NCBI GenBank assembly: GCA_014843695.1
Contig: CM026387.1
Location: 72,141,749-72,205,748 of the forward strand
Direction: 5' to 3'
Source of the DNA: Archivesica marissinica
Taxonomy: Eukaryota > Mollusca > Bivalvia > Venerida > Vesicomyidae
DNA: 64,000 nt
The position numbers and the translations under genes are program-made. The notes beneath the pieces were generated by a model that worked only from the letters and a program-made list of their open reading frames with translations, was not told the DNA's origin and made no database searches. Each line of letters begins with the position of its first letter. Position 1 is the stretch's first letter. Below, piece by piece: positions 11,935-21,891 of the stretch.

Positions 11935-13092
11935 TTACAAGTTTGGGCACTTTCTAGCTTGGTGTCCCGGTCTGTTACACTTGAAACAGTTGGAGTTCCT
12001 GTATGGACAACCACTGATAATGTGTCCAGTCTCTCCACAATGGTAGCAACCATTTGGCTTGAATGTTCCTGTGCCAGTAGGTATGTGTGGCTTGTAGTCA
12101 CCACGTCCTCTACCTCTATATGATCCTCTATTGTCTCTGTTATAACCTCTGTTCCATCCCCTACCTCTATTATATCCAAACCCATATCCTCTAGCTTGTC
12201 CTTCAAAGTCATTCTTGTTCTCATTATCTTTCTCTATCCTCTCCATTCTTGCATTCAATTGTTGTAGTAAGGCTTTCATTTCACTTAGCTCACTCTTTTC
12301 TGGTTCTGTTTTCATGACTGGTTTGCATGGTTTCTTCTCTCTATCTGTACTTGATGCTTCTTCTTTCAATTCTGCTTCCATCTTTCTGAGTACTCTTTTG
12401 AACTCATCATACTCTATGATTTTATCATGATGATAAATACTTAAATGCTTTAATTCCTTGTTTAGTCCTGCGTATAAAATATCTTTTAGTATGTATGTGT
12501 GTTCATGCCTTCTCAATGCTTTAAGCGTTACAGCCTGGTCAAATAATTCTTCCAATCTTGACGAAAACTGTTCCACCGTCTCATTGGCTCGTTGTTGGCT
12601 GCAGTAGAACTTTCTCATGACTCTTTCCTTTGACTCTACAGTGCCATAATCATTGTCTAATTTCTCTATTACATCTGTAAGGGTAACATATGGTCCCATT
12701 CTTCTCACTTTGTCACTTGCATTTCCCTTTAAAGCTCTTCTTATCCCTAATACTATCTGCTCCTTGGAGAAGGATTCATCCGATATTATGGATTCAATTT
12801 CGTATTTGAACGTATTCCATTTTACGTCTCCTTTCCCTTCTTCTCCGTAAAATGATGACAATTTTGGGAAATGGTATGTTCCGAGTCTTATTTGTGGCTT
12901 ATGTTCCTCCTTATCAGGGTCTTCCTTCCCTGTACCAAACAATTTGATGATTTTAGCCACATCCTCAGGTGAGTTTATCTTTGGCTTAATACCAAGCATT
13001 CTCAATATCTCTAATAGTCTGGCTTCATCTGCCGAAACTCCTTCCTCATCCTGTCCTCCTGTCGCTCCTTCTGTTTCCTTTTGGTGAAACAT
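11935..13092 (-). CDS. gag: Gypsy-1 Gag polyprotein
   Basis: 385 codons, open from ATG at 13092. Gag builds the retrotransposon particle and binds its RNA. The N half (about residues 70-210) has the look of a Gypsy/PNMA-type capsid: FPKLSSFYGEEG, VKWNTFKYEIES, then helices ending KLDNDYGTVES and RANETVEQFSSRLEEL. A Lys/Glu-rich helical segment (about 230-290) precedes an Arg/Gly/Tyr-rich stretch (GRGWNRGYNRDNRG). Two CCHC zinc knuckles close the protein: CYHCGETGHIISGC and CFKCNRPGHQARKC, with the stop three residues later. The -1 frameshift site overlaps the last codons. The capsid relationship to PNMA is inference from pattern; the knuckles are seen directly. Confidence 0.93.
   Translation of the reverse strand: MFHQKETEGATGGQDEEGVSADEARLLEILRMLGIKPKINSPEDVAKIIKLFGTGKEDPDKEEHKPQIRLGTYHFPKLSSFYGEEGKGDVKWNTFKYEIESIISDESFSKEQIVLGIRRALKGNASDKVRRMGPYVTLTDVIEKLDNDYGTVESKERVMRKFYCSQQRANETVEQFSSRLEELFDQAVTLKALRRHEHTYILKDILYAGLNKELKHLSIYHHDKIIEYDEFKRVLRKMEAELKEEASSTDREKKPCKPVMKTEPEKSELSEMKALLQQLNARMERIEKDNENKNDFEGQARGYGFGYNRGRGWNRGYNRDNRGSYRGRGRGDYKPHIPTGTGTFKPNGCYHCGETGHIISGCPYRNSNCFKCNRPGHQARKCPNL
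11941..11947 (-). promoter_or_regulatory. -1 ribosomal frameshift site between gag and pol
   Basis: On the element strand the gag frame reads C CCA AAC, a textbook X XXY YYZ slippery heptamer, then TTG and the gag stop TAA (11937-11935). The pol frame is exactly -1 relative to gag (codon starts at 11950 versus 11949) and is open across this point. Frameshifting would yield a Gag-Pol fusion in limited amount. I cannot confirm a downstream pseudoknot by eye. Confidence 0.8.
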
Positions 13093-16000
13093 GTCTCTAT
13101 CAGAAGATCTATATGTCCACTAGTATAATGAACATAGTTCACAATCAAATTGTCTTGATTACACTATTTAATACTATTCAGTACTTTTAACACAAGTAAA
13201 GTTCCAACTGAATATATTATTTACTATATATATTTGAGTTATGTCAAACTCTATCACCAACTTTGAGTCACAATACAATTGTCATGGATTCCAAAATTGT
13301 ACTCACAATCTATTATCACAACATTATACACATCAATACACAAGTAATAAATGTCAGGCAGATTACTGAAGTCTTTTCACAACCAATACACTACACAAAT
13401 AATTCAAGTGTCCAAGCCCTAAGTGTCGCATCAATTTCTAAATATCAATCACTAATTGTCTATCACCAATTTCTATCACTAAATGTCTTTTTCCAAATGT
13501 CTGCACTTCAAAATGTCAAACACAGAGTTCACTATCTCAATCCATTCATAGCAGTTCAGTCACTTCTGATATCTATGATATCTTACAACACTTTTAATGA
13601 GTACATGTATATTGTGTCCATAATCACAAATTAATAAGTCGGCAGTGTGTCCTTTATCACAATTTAATTCTCAAGTGTGTCTTTTATCAAAATGTTGTAC
13701 ACAAACAACAATCACAATGTTTCACTATCACTATTTAACACAGCGTTAATTTAATCCTACCCTTTCAATTAACACTATATTTGCAATATTCACAAATTCA
13801 ATTAAGTTGCATTGTCACAATAACATTGGTAAATCCGAATCCTATTCACCTGAAACAAAATCATTCAGATAATCAATCCACCCTTACAGTTCAAATCATT
13901 TCAATAACTCACAAAACGATACATTTCACGTACAATACTGATCCAATACAAACCATGTATAAGAGAAATGTTTCTCCAAAAAATTAGCGAACATGTTAGT
14001 TGTACGCGAATAACACGGTCCTATATGAAATCGTCGGTACTGTAATATCTGACTAATATCTAGTATGTATACAGTAACGTATTATAGTATGCAAGTAATG
14101 TGCATCCATCATATGTGTGGCATACCAATATATACGGTCTTTGTATGTGCACAACTTGCAAATAATGTATGCAGTAATTGTATGCGTGTACAATATGTTC
14201 GTGTAATACACAATGATATACGGTAACGTCTAGTGCGTAACTATGTACGGTATTACCGGATATACTCAAAGATGTAGGGTACTAATCACCAGGTCGTGAT
14301 AACAGATATATTGATCTAATTAAAAAAATTCAATATTGCTTATAAGCATTTAGGCTTGGCTATCATACAGGTAGGCTAACAATCAGTTATCGCTGAATAA
14401 TCAACAAATTAATTTACAAACAGGATGCGGCGTACGCTAACTCCAAATGTCAGCTAATGCCTCTATAAAGTGGGCAGGTATTTAAATATATGAATGTAAA
14501 TGCAACTCCACAATCCATCAAGACTGACAATCAACTACACAGGGGCGACAACCCTATATAGACCATAGACTATGTCTAGGCATAAAAATATTTGCAAAAA
14601 TATTAGTATACATGTACACACAAATATCACACTAACACTAGTTATCAGTGTAATTACACTAGGCTATTAGTGACTAGTATCCGCTCTGATACCCGTGATA
14701 CAATATCACAGAAAGTATCAACCTTCACATGATATATGACAGACGCCAACTATACAACGCTCCACAAATGTAGTGAACTGGACTGCCAATTCACAACACC
14801 GTGTCAACAGTCTAGTATACAGCACAATGCAGTTTAAATAAATTACTTTATATTGTACGCTATCTATCCACTAATTATCTACTACGCTATCTACCACACC
14901 TGTTGATTTATTCTTGCTATTGGCTGAATAACTCGCTTTCCTTTACATAGAACCACCGTTTTTATAATAGACACTACCTCTGTATACTAAGAGACGCTTT
15001 ACTAGTCTATGTCATGTAAAGTCACGTGTGTCCTAATTACTAACTTTAGCTGGGGTAAAACCAGATTTAGAGCTATGTCATGTAAGTCAACCAATCAACT
15101 GTCTCAGCTGGTCAATTATGTATGCATCGAATGAATTCAATATGGCCGTTAGACACATGTGATAAAGTAGTCCTCCAAACACAAAATGGAAAACAAATCG
15201 GGAAATGTTGAATATTTATCGGAAAATGGTTACTCCGTAGGTCCAGTTTTAAGGGAAAACACTGGCAATGGCTAATATATCACCTGTCCCGCTGATAATC
15301 CACTGACAAAACCACTAATGAGCAAGTCTACAAGTCAAATCCCGACACAAACACTGACCTACATAACACAGGAATGTAAACAAACACCTGTACATGTATG
15401 CAAGTAGCTTAATTCTAACCCAAATGGCAGATGTGTTCACCAGCTTTGAGATAGGAAAGAATAGACTGAGAAGATAGTAAATAAGATCATTACTTATTTC
15501 AGACAGAACTATTAGGATCCCGTTACCAGAATGTTAAGTGCATGCAGTGATTTGCTTTCTTACACATTACATTGATCTCACAGTAGAATAAAATCATAAA
15601 CTGCTGTTATTTATCATCTGGCATTAAGACTTTAAGAACACTTATATACAAATTATACTATAAAAATGCCAGCTAGTTTCATAACTGCAATTTATGAAGT
15701 AATAGGTGTGTACTTACGAACTCAGTTGACAGACCACTATGGACATTCACTAAATAGAATATACTTTGTAAACACTTATTCACTAGAACTCCAAGTCTTG
15801 AGTTATTCAAAATGAATCACTGTCCTACTTTTTTCACTATTATTCACTGTTCAATCTAAAGTCACTTTGTCGCTGACCGCCGTCTGGATGTTTCAATTAC
15901 TGACTGTTCTCTGTTGAAGTACGTCTTGCTGAATATCTGCTGGAGCACTGTGTAACTGATGATGTTGGATCTCACTAGTCGCTCGACTGCTGCAGAATCT

Positions 16001-16211
16001 ACGCATCCCCGAACAGTGTGTGATATTGTAACACTGTATATACAAACATTGTTCTTGTGACACGATGTACCACATTGTAACACGAAATCTAAGATGATGA
16101 TTTGCCACACCGATATTCCAACTGGTTCCATATCTTTACTTTAATATTTTCAAAACACTGACGTCATTATATTAATATTTAAAAAGTGAAGGCTGCCCTA
16201 AGTCCAAACTT
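13093..16211 (-). other. Gypsy-1 long 5' leader
   Basis: 3.1 kb between the primer-binding site and gag, unusually long for a Gypsy element. The part at 14565-16211 is shared with Gypsy-2 (61732-63381). Apart from the small ORF at 15862-16131 it holds no convincing gene. The gag-proximal 13140-13980 section is strongly G-poor on the + strand (C-poor on the element strand), and low in complexity, with many tatcaca/gtgtc-type words. Confidence 0.7.
15862..16131 (-). CDS. Small ORF in the Gypsy-1 leader, 89 codons, unknown function
   Basis: It begins MEPVGISVWQ about 80 bp after the primer-binding site and ends SRRRSATK. The same ORF (88 codons) is open in Gypsy-2 at 61812-62078. By eye the two differ at about four nonsynonymous and two synonymous sites plus one in-frame 3-bp deletion, so frame is kept but the amino-acid changes do not show strong constraint. 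A second frame (about 70 codons) is also open in both copies. No domain recognised, no clear signal peptide. It may be a translated leader peptide or simply an open stretch. Confidence 0.4.
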   Translation of the reverse strand: MEPVGISVWQIIILDFVLQCGTSCHKNNVCIYSVTISHTVRGCVDSAAVERLVRSNIISYTVLQQIFSKTYFNREQSVIETSRRRSATK

Positions 16212-16223
16212 CGTTGGGCGCCA
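16212..16223 (-). other. Primer-binding site of Gypsy-1 (tRNA-Lys type)
   Basis: On the element strand TGGCGCCCAACG follows the 5' LTR after a 2-base spacer. It is complementary over 12 bases to the 3' end of animal tRNA-Lys(CUU), which ends CGTTGGGCGCCA. This is where minus-strand DNA synthesis would start. Confidence 0.85.
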
Positions 16224-16225
16224 TT

Positions 16226-16643
16226 TGTACCCTCTTGCCCTATCGGCTTAATGCCTATACTGGGTCTAGGGTGTCGAGGTTCGGTTTCATGTCCTGGACT
16301 CGCTGGGCAAATAAATGGAACAACTAAGTTGACTGTGCATATCGTTTACTGTAGTGTACTATGTTAATTCAAACTGGCATGGACCCGAACCCATCTTGTG
16401 GAGATGAGTTTATTTCCACTGGCCACACACACTACCCCTCTCACTGTGACGTTATGCTGCGGTTACAAGTACATCTTGATGTTGTTAAAAACTAGTAAGT
16501 TATCTGTCCCGCCATTAAACCTGTCAAACGATATTGTGTTCACTCCGAATATCTCGTGAAAACCAGGGACACAACTCTAATGTCATTCATTATAATACAA
16601 TTTACCCCAATTTACAAAAAGTGTTAAAATCCACACGGTTACA
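16226..16643 (-). repeat. Gypsy-1 5' LTR
   Basis: 418 bp with TG...CA ends, near-identical to 6314-6728. It contains the element's likely promoter and polyadenylation signal (TATTATAA; AATAAA), and is followed on the element strand by the primer-binding site. It has no internal insertions. Confidence 0.95.
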
Positions 16644-16647
16644 TGAT
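16644..16647. repeat. Gypsy-1 target-site duplication, right (TGAT)
   Basis: Second copy of TGAT, matching 6310-6313. The endonuclease reading of LINE-B1 resumes directly after it with DPNIVSDHC. Confidence 0.9.
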
Positions 16648-19357
16648 GACCCTAATATTGTATCAGATCACTGTCTTATATCATGCTGTTTTATTTTTAA
16701 TAAGTTGGAAAATATACATATCGCTCCACATAAAGAATATGAACGTGTTAATTCGAAATATGTATGGAGGCGCGAATCTAAGATGCAGTTTATTGTTGAA
16801 CTTTCTAGTAATGAAGTTTCACAACGATTAGATGTTTTATCGAATGAAATGTTATCATGCTCAGCTCATAGTGATATGGACAATTGTTTACACAGTTTTG
16901 AAAATATTGTTAGAAATGTAGCCTCACCTTTGTTCGAGAAGAAATACTCCACATATAGCGAGGAAACTATTAGTTCGGATGTTGATCGTAATAATACATG
17001 GCTTAACGATGAGTGTTATGAGAGGAAGTGTATATTTTTAAGTATGTTGAATACATTTCGTGATAATCGTACGGATATAAATAGAGTAAATATGGTTAAA
17101 GCCAGAACAGAATATAAGACATGTAATGTATTAGACTATGTCGGTACAGGTATGATAAGGAAAACACCGATAAACTTTTAAATGCTAGATTTAAAAATGC
17201 TAAATTATACTGGTCTATGTTAAAGCAGTCTGCAGGCGTTAAACGAGCAAATATACCGTTAACAAACTTTGAACAATATTTTAGAGCAATTAATAATCCT
17301 GATGATAGATTTTTTAATCCAGATGAAGATATTTTATTGCTTAATGAGAGGTATCATAATAATGAGTTTAAAATTATGTTTGAAGAATTGAATAATCTTA
17401 TTTATGTTGACGAAATATATGTAGCAATAAAGCAGTTAAATAACAATAGGTCAGCTGGACCTGATTTAATTCTGAATGAGTTTATTATAGCTGGAAGAGA
17501 TGTATATGTGTACCAATTCTATGTACATTATTTAATAAGATTTTTGAAATGAGGTACTTCCCAGAAAATTGGTCTGAAGGATATGTTATACCATTGCATA
17601 AGAAAGGAAGTATAAATAATGTAGACAATTATCGTGGTATAACATTATTGAGTTGTGTGGGGAAACTTTTCACACGTATCATAAATAATAGGCTTAAAAA
17701 TTGGGCTGAAAATTATAATGTATATGTTGAAGCACAGGCTGGATTTAGGTCAAATATGAGCACAATGGATAATGTTTTTGTATTGCACGGATTAATTACT
17801 CATGTACTGAATCAAGGGAAACAACTCTATACATTGTTTGTGGATTATATTAAGGCTTTTGATTATATAGTAAGGAACAACTTGTGGTATAAAATGATAA
17901 AATTAGGAATACGTGGTAAAATTTTAGATATAATTACATCCATGTACGACTCTGTAAAGTCAAGAATTAAATATTTAAACGAGCTTAGTGAAGAATATAC
18001 ATGTATGCTTGGTGTGAGACAAGGAGAGTGCTTATCTCCCTTTCTGTTTTCTTTGTTTATAAATGACTTAGAATATGTTTTTATACATAGTGGCACTGAA
18101 GGAATTGATATTAATACATTTAAAATGTGTTTGTAGATGCAGATGATATTGTAATTTTTGCAAATTCGGCGGAAGATCTTCAGCAGAAAATACATGCTTT
18201 AAATTATTATTGTAATACATGGAAAATGAAAGTAAATGCTTCTAAGACAAAAGTAATGATTTTTAGAAGGGGTGGCAATGTATCCAGAAACTTGAACTTT
18301 TATTACGATGGTATGCCTATTGAAATTGTAAACCGTTTTTCATATTTGGGTATTGTATTTACATGTGGTGGATCGTTAAGTACTGCTCAGAATACTTTAT
18401 TTACAGGCACAAAAGGCTATTTTTAGATTAAATAAATATTTATACAGGTTTACATATATTCCTCCAAAGCATAAATTGGATTTATTTGATAAGTTGGTAA
18501 CGCCCATTTTAAATTATTGTAGTGAAGTTTGCGGCTTTGCAAATGATATGTCCATTGAGAGGGTTCATCTTCAATTTTGTAAGAAATTATTGGGTGTTAA
18601 GAAGACAACACAAAATGATTTTGTATATGGGGAGCTCGGTAGAAAATCCTGTAAGGTAATTCATTATTACAACATTATAAAATATTGGATAAAGATTTTA
18701 CATGTAAATGAAAACAAATATGTGTCTAGAGTTTATAAAATGTTAATGTCTGATTTTGAAAACTCACCAAATAAAGTTAATTGGTGTTCATCAGTAAAAC
18801 ATTTATTATGTACCCTAGGTTTTTATGATACTTGGTTACAACAAAATGTTGGTAATGTCGATTTATTTTTGCATGTTGTCAAACAACGATTAAAAGACCA
18901 GTTTATACAAAATTGGAATAGTAGGATTGATAATTCAAGTAGAGCTTTATTTTATAAAACTGTTTCATGTTTTCAATTCCAACCATATTTAGAGTGTTTT
19001 AACATGAATAAAGTTTGCCAGTCACTCACTAGATTAAGGGTATCTTCTCATAGATTACATATTGAAACAGGTAGACGGAATAGACCAATACGTACATATA
19101 TAAATGAAAGGAAATGTCAGGTTTGTAATGTCATTGAAGATGAATATCATTTTGTCATTGAATGTCCGGTATATACAGATTTGAGAAAACAGTTTATTAG
19201 TGTTAAATTCTGGAGACGTCCAAATATGATCAAGTTCATCGAATTAATAAAACATGAGAATAAAACGGTCATTAGAAATTTAGGAATGTTTGTTCATAAA
19301 GCGTTTTCGCTTAGAAATGATAACCTGTATAGCAATAGAAATGTAAATAGTATATGA
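16648..19357 (+). pseudogene. LINE-B1 ORF2, remainder: endonuclease end, reverse transcriptase, zinc knuckle
   Basis: Starts with DPNIVSDHCLIS, the last catalytic block (SDH) of the APE endonuclease. After a linker (WLNDECYERK) and a frameshift near 17130-17210, the RT follows: NRSAGPDLILNEF (17450), a frameshift near 17500-17550, WSEGYVIPLHKKGS, NYRGITLLSCVGKL, EAQAGFRSNMST, LFVDYIKAFDYIV, LGVRQGECLSPFLFS, then a small deletion at the catalytic box (ADDIVIF near 18140; the first Tyr is lost). 18476-19357 is the C terminus, with LTRLRVSSHRLHIETGR and the CCHC knuckle CQVCNVIEDEYHFVIEC. At least four frame breaks; non-functional. Confidence 0.88.
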
Positions 19358-20015
19358 TATAAAATAGTCACCGTCAATGGCTGTATGTGTAGCATTTTGA
19401 TAGAGTGGAAATAAAACTCCGGTTATATTAAAGCTCAGTACTAGTTGCACACTAATATAAAATGTGCACCATTATTGCTGTAAAATACTTAATATGTTAA
19501 CCTTTTGTTTTGTTTCGAAAAGGTTGGTATATTAAAATAACTAAGTTAATCTTAATATTTAAAAATAACATATGTCCATATGTTAAATCTATCGAAGTAT
19601 TTTGAGTTATCCAACAAGTTGGCCTTTAACTTTCGATACAGGTTAACTAACTTGTGTTGGAACTAGATTTTGGAGTAATATTTCTATTATTTTATTTTAT
19701 TCATTACAACATTGTAAATGTGCATGAAATTGATTTCAATGTACAAAGGTAAACGGTAAAAATAATATTTATGTCATACGCCATGTATGCATGTTTTCTC
19801 AAAGTCCGTAATATTTAGATTCATATTGCACGAATTTATACTCTGTGTAAACATTTCAAAATAATTCTGTAACCTTCTCCATTTAGTTAAATCAGTTATT
19901 AACATGCATGCATTGTTTACTATATTTATTTGTTAATTCACTGTCTGTTCATTTATATCATGCATACATTATCCTCATGGGCTTTTAAGCCTAATGGAAT
20001 TGAAAATAAACTATC
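19358..20015 (+). other. LINE-B1 3' UTR
   Basis: AT-rich, non-coding. The end (about 19940-20015) aligns with the LINE-B2 3' end in the block tcatgcat...catgggctttt..agcctaa..., and carries AATAAA at 20005-20010. Imperfect inverted repeats occur at about 19500-19530 (accttttg/cgaaaaggt) and 19595-19660 (ccaaca.../...tgttgg). There is no poly(A) run before the ttcaaa target site. Confidence 0.65.
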
Positions 20016-20021
20016 TTCAAA
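20016..20021. repeat. Target-site duplication of LINE-B1, right copy (ttcaaa)
   Basis: Pairs with 3646-3651. Encodes part of the FE residues of the disrupted LINE-C1 RT on the minus strand. Confidence 0.65.
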
Positions 20022-21538
20022 GTAATCAGAATAGTTACCACAATTCCTGACGCAAGACTTAACCTTTTGGTACATATCTTTAATAATTCGTAAACGTTTG
20101 CCTTGTATACCAACTTTATTTAATTTCATCCACAAGGCATTTCTATAAATAGTATCAAAACATTTACATAAATCGACGTACACGCAATATAATCTTTTAT
20201 TATTGAAAAGATAATTTTGAACAATACTTGATAAAATAAATACAGCATCATTTCGGAATCCAAACTGAGCGTCTGATATTACATGGTTATTTTCACAAAA
20301 TTTATCTATTCTTTTATTTAACACTGACGTAAATAATTATGATAAACAGCTGACTAAGGTAATACCCCTATAGTTATTTACATGCATCACCCTTTTTATG
20401 CAAGGGGACAATAATACCCTCAGTCCAAGTAAATACCTGAGTCTCAGAAAATACCTGAGTCTAAAATAGCATTAAAAATGTCACATATATGGGCTGCCAA
20501 AATATCAATACTTTCATTATACAATCACTACCTGTGGCTTTACCAGTTTTTAAACTTTTAATAACATTTAAAATTTCTTCAATAGTTATACTTTTATCAA
20601 GTTCTTCAAAAGCACAGTCTAAATTATCAAAATCATAATTGTCACAAAAAGATTCAGTTTCTATATTTTGATCATGTAAAACATTTCCTAATTCAGAAAA
20701 GTATGTTTTAAATTCGTCCAAACTAATATTATGAGATGTGGACTTTTTCTTATTTCGTTTAAAATATTTCCAAAACTGTTTAGGCTTGGCATGTTTTAAT
20801 TTTTCAATTTCTATCAATTTATTTCGTTTGAAAGCATTTCGTTTTTTCTTACATAAATCTTTATATAACTTTTTGAAATGACAACATTGTTCTCGACTAT
20901 AACTAGAGTTCAGTCTATTAAAAACATTTAGGGCATTTACATACAACGATTTAGCTTGCATACATTCGTTACCAAACCATTCTGCATGACTGACTACAGG
21001 TTTATCACTAACAGACGTGGCTTATTTCTTTTAAATGATTTCACAAATAACGGGTCCGCTACATCGCGAATAGTATTGGCAACATTCTTCAATACATTAT
21101 TAACAGAATCTCGACTATTTAAATTGATATCATTTGTCATACTATTAAAATGCGGCAAGCTTGCAATAATACCTGAGCAATAATACCTGAGCGAAAAACA
21201 AATTCCATACAAATCGAGACCCATTTTCATCATGCTCACCTTCAACACTAACATTACATTTTAATGAAAACACTATACCTACATATGAAAATCATTTTCT
21301 TTCAATAACAATTAATCAATTACAGACGCGCCTAGCTTGTTTGCATAAGTACCATCCATATCATTGAATAGACGACCGTTAGCTATGCGAAGGCCCGAGG
21401 ATTTGCCAACATCAAGCTGTTTGATCCCAAAACTATTACACGTAGTATCCATTGATTGATAGTATTCATGTAACCATCTGGTAAATAATCAATATCATCA
21501 ATATCAGTATTTAAACAATCATGGTCAATACAATCAAA
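20016..21538 (-). pseudogene. LINE-C1 ORF2, endonuclease end and first part of reverse transcriptase
   Basis: Read on the minus strand from 21538. An endonuclease remnant (SSGLRIANGRLFNDMDG, then SVID) is followed by a frameshift and a linker (VADPLFVKSFKRN). A basic segment follows (KAKPKQFWKYFKRNKKK, 20820-20740), then LDEFKTYFSELG, KSLKTGKATGSDCI (RT start), an interval with frame breaks at 20340-20460, and VSDAQFGFRND, YCVYVDLCKCFDTIYRNALW, KSCVRNC and DYFE. Homology stops at the LINE-B1 junction and continues at 3645-3425. A 5' truncation lies near 21538, where a SINE-2 fragment begins. Confidence 0.82.
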
Positions 21539-21539
21539 T

Positions 21540-21640
21540 ACAGAAGATGCAATGTTGTGGATTTTAAGCGCATTGCCCAAGGACGCAATCGTATCGGCTC
21601 CAGCTGGAGCGAACGCGCTACTAACGAACTTGCATTGAAA
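21540..21640 (-). mobile_element. SINE-2 fragment
   Basis: The minus strand contains gctggagccgatacgattg followed by a block that aligns with the body of SINE-2 at 53726-53970 (gctggagccgttacgattgtgcc, then caatgcgcttaaaatccacaacattgcatcttct versus aaggcatttaaattccacattgcctcttct). The tRNA-like head is degraded and the tail absent. Confidence 0.65.
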
Positions 21641-21891
21641 CGTTGGCAAATAGGTTTAAGTCCATTCATTTTATACAATTAAATAACAAAGCTTACAATT
21701 CCTTTCCTTTCCTGCTCAATGCAAAATAGCGGTATAATTTAATAGTTCCAAGGTAGTTAAATAGGTTAATAACTTCAATATCTTCATTATAATAGTTTCA
21801 CGTAATCCCCCCCCCCCCATTTTTTGGCGTATTATATTAAACCCTAAGCGTAAATGTACGAACTTAACAATTTTACTTAGTAGGATCTTGT
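21641..21891. other. Unassigned AT-rich spacer with a poly-C run
   Basis: I see no gene or recognisable repeat. A run of 13 C lies near 21809-21821; such homopolymers are prone to sequencing error. Confidence 0.5.

Larger units (their letters stand above)
7169..11950 (-). pseudogene. pol: Gypsy-1 pol: protease, reverse transcriptase, RNase H, integrase (two stops)
   Basis: One frame throughout, entered from gag by -1 frameshifting. Protease: ALLDTGSVVSLM near 11830. RT: SGIIRPSKSPWASPVVLV at 10840-10784, then TIDMKSGYHQV, MPFGLTNSPSTYQ and the catalytic box IIYLDDLIIFS (about 10450). RNase H: HTDASGKGLGAV, SRALSKSERNYS, VLTDNNPLTY. Integrase: HHCC zinc finger (HDDIGHPGR to KCDRC), then a DD35E triad (ITDHYTKYP; HSDQGANF; GPERMNRT, with 35 residues between the last two). 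An acidic repeat-bearing tail ends at 7169. Breaks: TGA at 10783-10781 in the RT (probable CGA to TGA) and TAG at 9133-9131 inside the integrase zinc finger. All pieces share the same frame, so only two nonsense changes disable it. Confidence 0.93.
6314..16643 (-). mobile_element. Gypsy-1, Ty3/Gypsy LTR retrotransposon
   Basis: A complete minus-strand element of 10,330 bp: 5' LTR 16226-16643, primer-binding site 16212-16223, long leader, gag 13092-11935, pol to 7169, polypurine tract 6731-6740, 3' LTR 6314-6728, TSD TGAT. LTR termini are TG...CA. The two LTRs differ by only two substitutions and two indels (4 bp and 1 bp), so the insertion is recent. Domain order protease-RT-RNase H-integrase is the Ty3/Gypsy order. 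No env-like ORF follows pol and no chromodomain is visible. Gag is open; pol has two nonsense codons, so this copy is not autonomous as read. Confidence 0.95.
3652..20015 (+). mobile_element. LINE-B1 non-LTR retrotransposon, near full length, carrying Gypsy-1
   Basis: A plus-strand LINE of about 6.0 kb once the 10.3-kb Gypsy-1 insertion is subtracted. Order: short 5' leader (3652-3757), ORF1 (3758-5555), ORF2 endonuclease (5519-6313), [Gypsy-1], endonuclease end/RT/zinc knuckle (16648-19357), and 3' UTR (19358-20015). The last 75 bases of the 3' UTR match, at roughly three-quarters identity by eye, the 3' UTR end of LINE-B2 (minus strand of 27815-27895), including the catgggctttt-agcctaa block and an AATAAA. 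That fixes the 3' terminus just before ttcaaa at 20016. Confidence 0.8.
3425..21538 (-). mobile_element. LINE-C1, split by LINE-B1
   Basis: A minus-strand LINE whose endonuclease end and RT start lie at 20016-21538, and whose RT middle resumes at 3425-3645. The two halves join exactly where the better-preserved LINE-C2 reads FFEYSIGLRQGE. The left half begins FEYAIGLRQGE, and the right half ends DYFE before leaving homology. The 6-bp sequence ttcaaa is present on both sides of the intervening LINE-B1 (3646-3651 and 20016-20021). The span given includes everything nested inside. The 3' part beyond 3425 is missing here; LINE-A1, in the same orientation, abuts it. Confidence 0.75.

Noticed and set aside
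15893..16108. Second frame (71 codons) within the Gypsy leader ORF
   Set aside because: Open in both copies, but with no motif and overlapping the slightly better 89-codon frame. Not enough to call a gene.
19953..20015. Extension of the LINE-C1 RT frame to the residues LGLKAHEDN
   Set aside because: This stretch is the antisense of the LINE-B1 3' UTR: it aligns with the LINE-B2 3' end. It is read-through past the junction and not RT.
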